A stretch of DNA of 64,000 nt, taken from Alicyclobacillaceae bacterium (lineage in GTDB: Bacteria; Bacillota; Bacilli; Kyrpidiales; Kyrpidiaceae). This document shows positions 62,456-64,000 of this stretch, piece after piece (positions within the stretch are counted from its first letter, which is position 1; each line of letters starts with the position of its first letter). Below the pieces are notes generated by a model. That model worked only from the letters and a program-made list of their open reading frames with translations, did no database searches and was not told where the DNA came from. Both the position numbers and the translations under genes were made by a program. Location: assembly GCA_029961045.1 (NCBI GenBank), contig JASBVN010000008.1:37574-101573 (forward strand), read 5' to 3'.

Positions 62456-63552
62456 CCGCTTGGATGGACGAATGGGCAAAGCCGTCCCTGGCACTGGAAG
62501 GCGATCCCGTCGGCCTTCAAATCGGCCGTCCCGACAAACCCGTGTCGCGGGTGTTGGCGGCCCTTGAAGTGACTCCGGAGGTGGCCGAGGAGGCGGTGGA
62601 GGAGAAGGCCGATCTGATCGTCTGCCATCACGCGGTGCTTTACCGGCCGGCCAAGAGACTGCGGGAAGACGAGCCGGAGGGCCGGATCCTGGCCGCCTTG
62701 ATTCGCGCCGGAATCGCCGTGTACAACGCCCACACGAACCTGGATACGGTGCCGGGCGGGGTCAACGACGTGCTGGCGGAACGGTTGGGGCTCCAGGACG
62801 TCGAGGTGTTGGCGCCGACGTCGGAGGAACGGATGTTCAAACTGGCGGTGTTTGTGCCCGCCTCTCACCACCGCCGGGTCCTGGACGCCGTGTGCGAAGC
62901 CGGCGGCGGCTGGATCGGAAACTACAGTCACTGCACCTTTAATATTCCCGGAAAGGGAACGTTTCTTCCGCGGGAAGGGGCCCAGCCCTTCGTCGGCCGG
63001 GTCGGGGCCCTGGAGGAAGTGGAAGAGATCCGCTTGGAGACCGTGGTGCCCGAAGACCGTTTGGAAGCGGTGATCGCCGCGATGTTGGCCGCCCATCCGT
63101 ATGAGGAGGTGGCCTATGACGTGTATCCGCTGAAGCGCCCAGTGCGGGTGCAGGGCATCGGGCGGATCGGCGTCCTTCCGGAACCGGTGGCCCTGGAGCC
63201 GTTTGCCCGGCGGGTGCGGGAGGTGTTGAAGGCGCCGGGCGTGCGCTTTTGCGGCGATCCGGAGCGGAAGGTGGCCCGGGTGGCGGTCCTCGGGGGCTCC
63301 GGCATGGGATGGGCCCGGGATGCGCGGATCCGGGGAGCGGATGTCCTGGTTACCGGAGACGTAAAACACCACGACGCCCTGGATGCCCTCGCCTCCGGCC
63401 TGGCTCTGGTGGACGCCGGTCATTATGCGACGGAGAAGTGGGTGGTGCCGGCGGTGGCCCGGTATCTCTCCCGGCGCGCGGCGGAGAGCGGAAACCCATT
63501 GGAGGTCTTGGTGAGCCGGCGGGCGGGAGACCCGTTCCGTTTCATTTCTTGA
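62431..63552 (+). CDS. yqfO: Nif3/DUF34-like metal-binding protein YqfO
   Basis: The product is 373 aa, the length of B. subtilis YqfO. The Nif3 halves (LALEGDPVGLQIGRPDKPVSRV, CHHAVLYRPAKRL, then YNAHTNLDTVPGGVND; C-terminal TGDVKHHDAL and DAGHYATEKW) supply the metal-binding His/Asp/Glu residues. A central PII-like insertion (about residues 130-230; FVPASHHRRVLDAVCEAGGGW) is present. It has been tied to GTP cyclohydrolase or metal chemistry, but function is unsettled. TTG 62431 has GGAGGTGG 7 bp upstream. Confidence 0.93.
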   Translation: MALTVGDLTAWMDEWAKPSLALEGDPVGLQIGRPDKPVSRVLAALEVTPEVAEEAVEEKADLIVCHHAVLYRPAKRLREDEPEGRILAALIRAGIAVYNAHTNLDTVPGGVNDVLAERLGLQDVEVLAPTSEERMFKLAVFVPASHHRRVLDAVCEAGGGWIGNYSHCTFNIPGKGTFLPREGAQPFVGRVGALEEVEEIRLETVVPEDRLEAVIAAMLAAHPYEEVAYDVYPLKRPVRVQGIGRIGVLPEPVALEPFARRVREVLKAPGVRFCGDPERKVARVAVLGGSGMGWARDARIRGADVLVTGDVKHHDALDALASGLALVDAGHYATEKWVVPAVARYLSRRAAESGNPLEVLVSRRAGDPFRFIS

Positions 63553-63662
63553 GGGCAAGGGATTGCCGGCTCTTGATGGCAAGAAATGTCGGCGGAATGG
63601 CCGGCTCGCTTTTGTCATAGGATCTCCGTTTAGAAAGGTTCGGAGGGAAGGGGCGAGCGCGG

Positions 63663-63881
63663 GTGAGAGGGGACCTTTGGTCGTGGGGAACCGGCGTGTC
63701 GGCGCTGTTGTTTGTTCTCGGTCTGGTTTGGATCGAGACTTTGATGGGGTATGGGCAAAAATGTTCCGTCTGCGGTCGGAACCTGGAAGCGTTGCGGAGA
63801 TCGGCGAACGGCGCGACAGGGGAACCGGAGTGCCGGTTTTGTTCATGGGGAATTTTTCTATTGCGTCCGCGGGATTTGTAA
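63663..63881 (+). CDS. Small membrane protein with two CxxC pairs
   Basis: The product is 72 aa. One hydrophobic segment (about residues 9-28) is followed by CSVCGRN and, 19 residues after that pair, CRFC, a likely zinc ribbon or redox site. GTG 63663 has GGAAGGGG about 10 bp upstream. It ends 15 bp before the start region of rnpB and spans its -35 region. No family is recognised. Confidence 0.5.
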   Translation: MRGDLWSWGTGVSALLFVLGLVWIETLMGYGQKCSVCGRNLEALRRSANGATGEPECRFCSWGIFLLRPRDL

Positions 63882-63889
63882 AGTACAAT
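63861..63889 (+). promoter_or_regulatory. Promoter of rnpB
   Basis: TTGCGT (63861-63866), 17 bp, TACAAT (63884-63889), a few bases before the predicted RNA 5' end. Confidence 0.7.
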
Positions 63890-63896
63890 TAGAAAT

Positions 63897-64000
63897 CGCC
63901 ACTTGTATTTTGAGTGCGGGAAGGAAACCGGGCAATCGCGCGTGTAGCGCCGAAAGGCCGCACGCGAGGAAAGTCCGAGCTCCACAGGGCAGGGTGCTGG
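63897..64000 (+). ncRNA. rnpB: RNase P RNA, 5' part (cut by window end), type A-like
   Basis: GAGGAAAGTCC at 63966-63976 is the universally conserved P4 region. The P3 helix forms from CGCGTG and CACGCG just before it. The following CGAGCTCCACAGGGCAGGG resembles type A RNase P RNA; B. subtilis type B reads ATGCTCGCACGGTGC here. The RNA cleaves tRNA 5' leaders with RnpA. The 3' part lies outside the window, so the type call is provisional. Confidence 0.9.

Noticed and set aside
62080..63888. 602-codon open frame antisense to trmK and yqfO
   Set aside because: It is a shadow of two well-supported genes; its product shows no domain and is dominated by Arg, Pro and His.

Overview
This 64 kb window comes from the chromosome of a high-GC, endospore-forming member of the Bacillota, most likely the class Bacilli. 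Gene order closely follows the Bacillus subtilis stretch spoIIIA - accBC - asp23/nusB - folD/xse/ispA/dxs - recN/spoIVB/spo0A, and later yqfA/C/D - phoH - pgpH - ybeY - dgkA - era - recO - glyQS - ccpN/ppsR - dnaG - rpoD - trmK - yqfO. SpoIIIAE-AH, SpoIVB, Spo0A, YqfC and YqfD show that it sporulates. Strong G/C bias at third codon positions, many GTG/TTG starts and a type A-looking RNase P RNA set it apart from Bacillus itself. A thermophilic or Alicyclobacillaceae-like lineage is plausible, but the species cannot be fixed from the sequence alone.

Layout. 1-3004: 3' part of the spoIIIA operon. 3154-5061: acetyl-CoA carboxylase accB-accC. 5208-6869: Asp23/AmaP/DUF2273 envelope cluster, then nusB. 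6866-8955: a Kae1/TsaD-like paralogue and a ferredoxin-NADP reductase, both absent from the B. subtilis version of this locus. 9079-18497: folD-xseA-xseB-ispA, then dxs-tlyA-nadK-argR-recN. 18646-20868: spoIVB and, convergently, spo0A, with an inverted-repeat element between them. 21097-35468: a less conserved region with a YfkAB radical SAM protein, a secreted DUF2334/FG-GAP protein, a membrane-anchored subtilase, DedA, DUF309, TrxB, an LCP protein, an SDR, MetY, MgtC, a peptide-binding lipoprotein and several small proteins. 35538-37688: a HesB/IscA-type gene with an in-frame TGA (probable selenoprotein), rpsU, yqeY and a lipoyl-transfer enzyme. 37786-47564: nfeD-floA-yqfC-yqfD-phoH-pgpH-ybeY-dgkA/PAP2-era-yqzL-recO. 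47595-55053: T-box-controlled glyQS, then ccpN-ppsR-ppdK. 55242-63552: dnaG-rpoD behind a sigma-H-like promoter, an acyl-CoA dehydrogenase/acyl-CoA synthetase pair, trmK and yqfO. From about 63897: the 5' end of rnpB, cut by the window edge.

Most noteworthy. The gene at 35538-35819 (minus strand) reads through a TGA exactly where HesB-family proteins have a conserved Cys, and a hairpin fitting the bacterial SECIS model follows at the expected distance. This points to a selenocysteine-containing HesB-like protein, an established but rare family (TIGR01911 type). Other leads are sigma-H-type promoters before both spo0A and dnaG-rpoD, an acyl-CoA synthetase whose acetate-pocket Trp is Gly, a DgkA-PAP2 fusion, a subtilase with an unassigned extracytoplasmic N-terminal region, and a ccpN gene without a normal start codon.

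How the genes work together. The window joins sporulation control (Spo0A, SpoIVB, the SpoIIIA channel, YqfC/D) with lipid and isoprenoid precursor supply (AccBC, IspA, Dxs, DgkA/PAP2), translation and ribosome maturation (GlyQS, Era, YbeY, NusB, TlyA, RpsU), and a gluconeogenic switch at the pyruvate/PEP node (CcpN, PpsR, PpdK).
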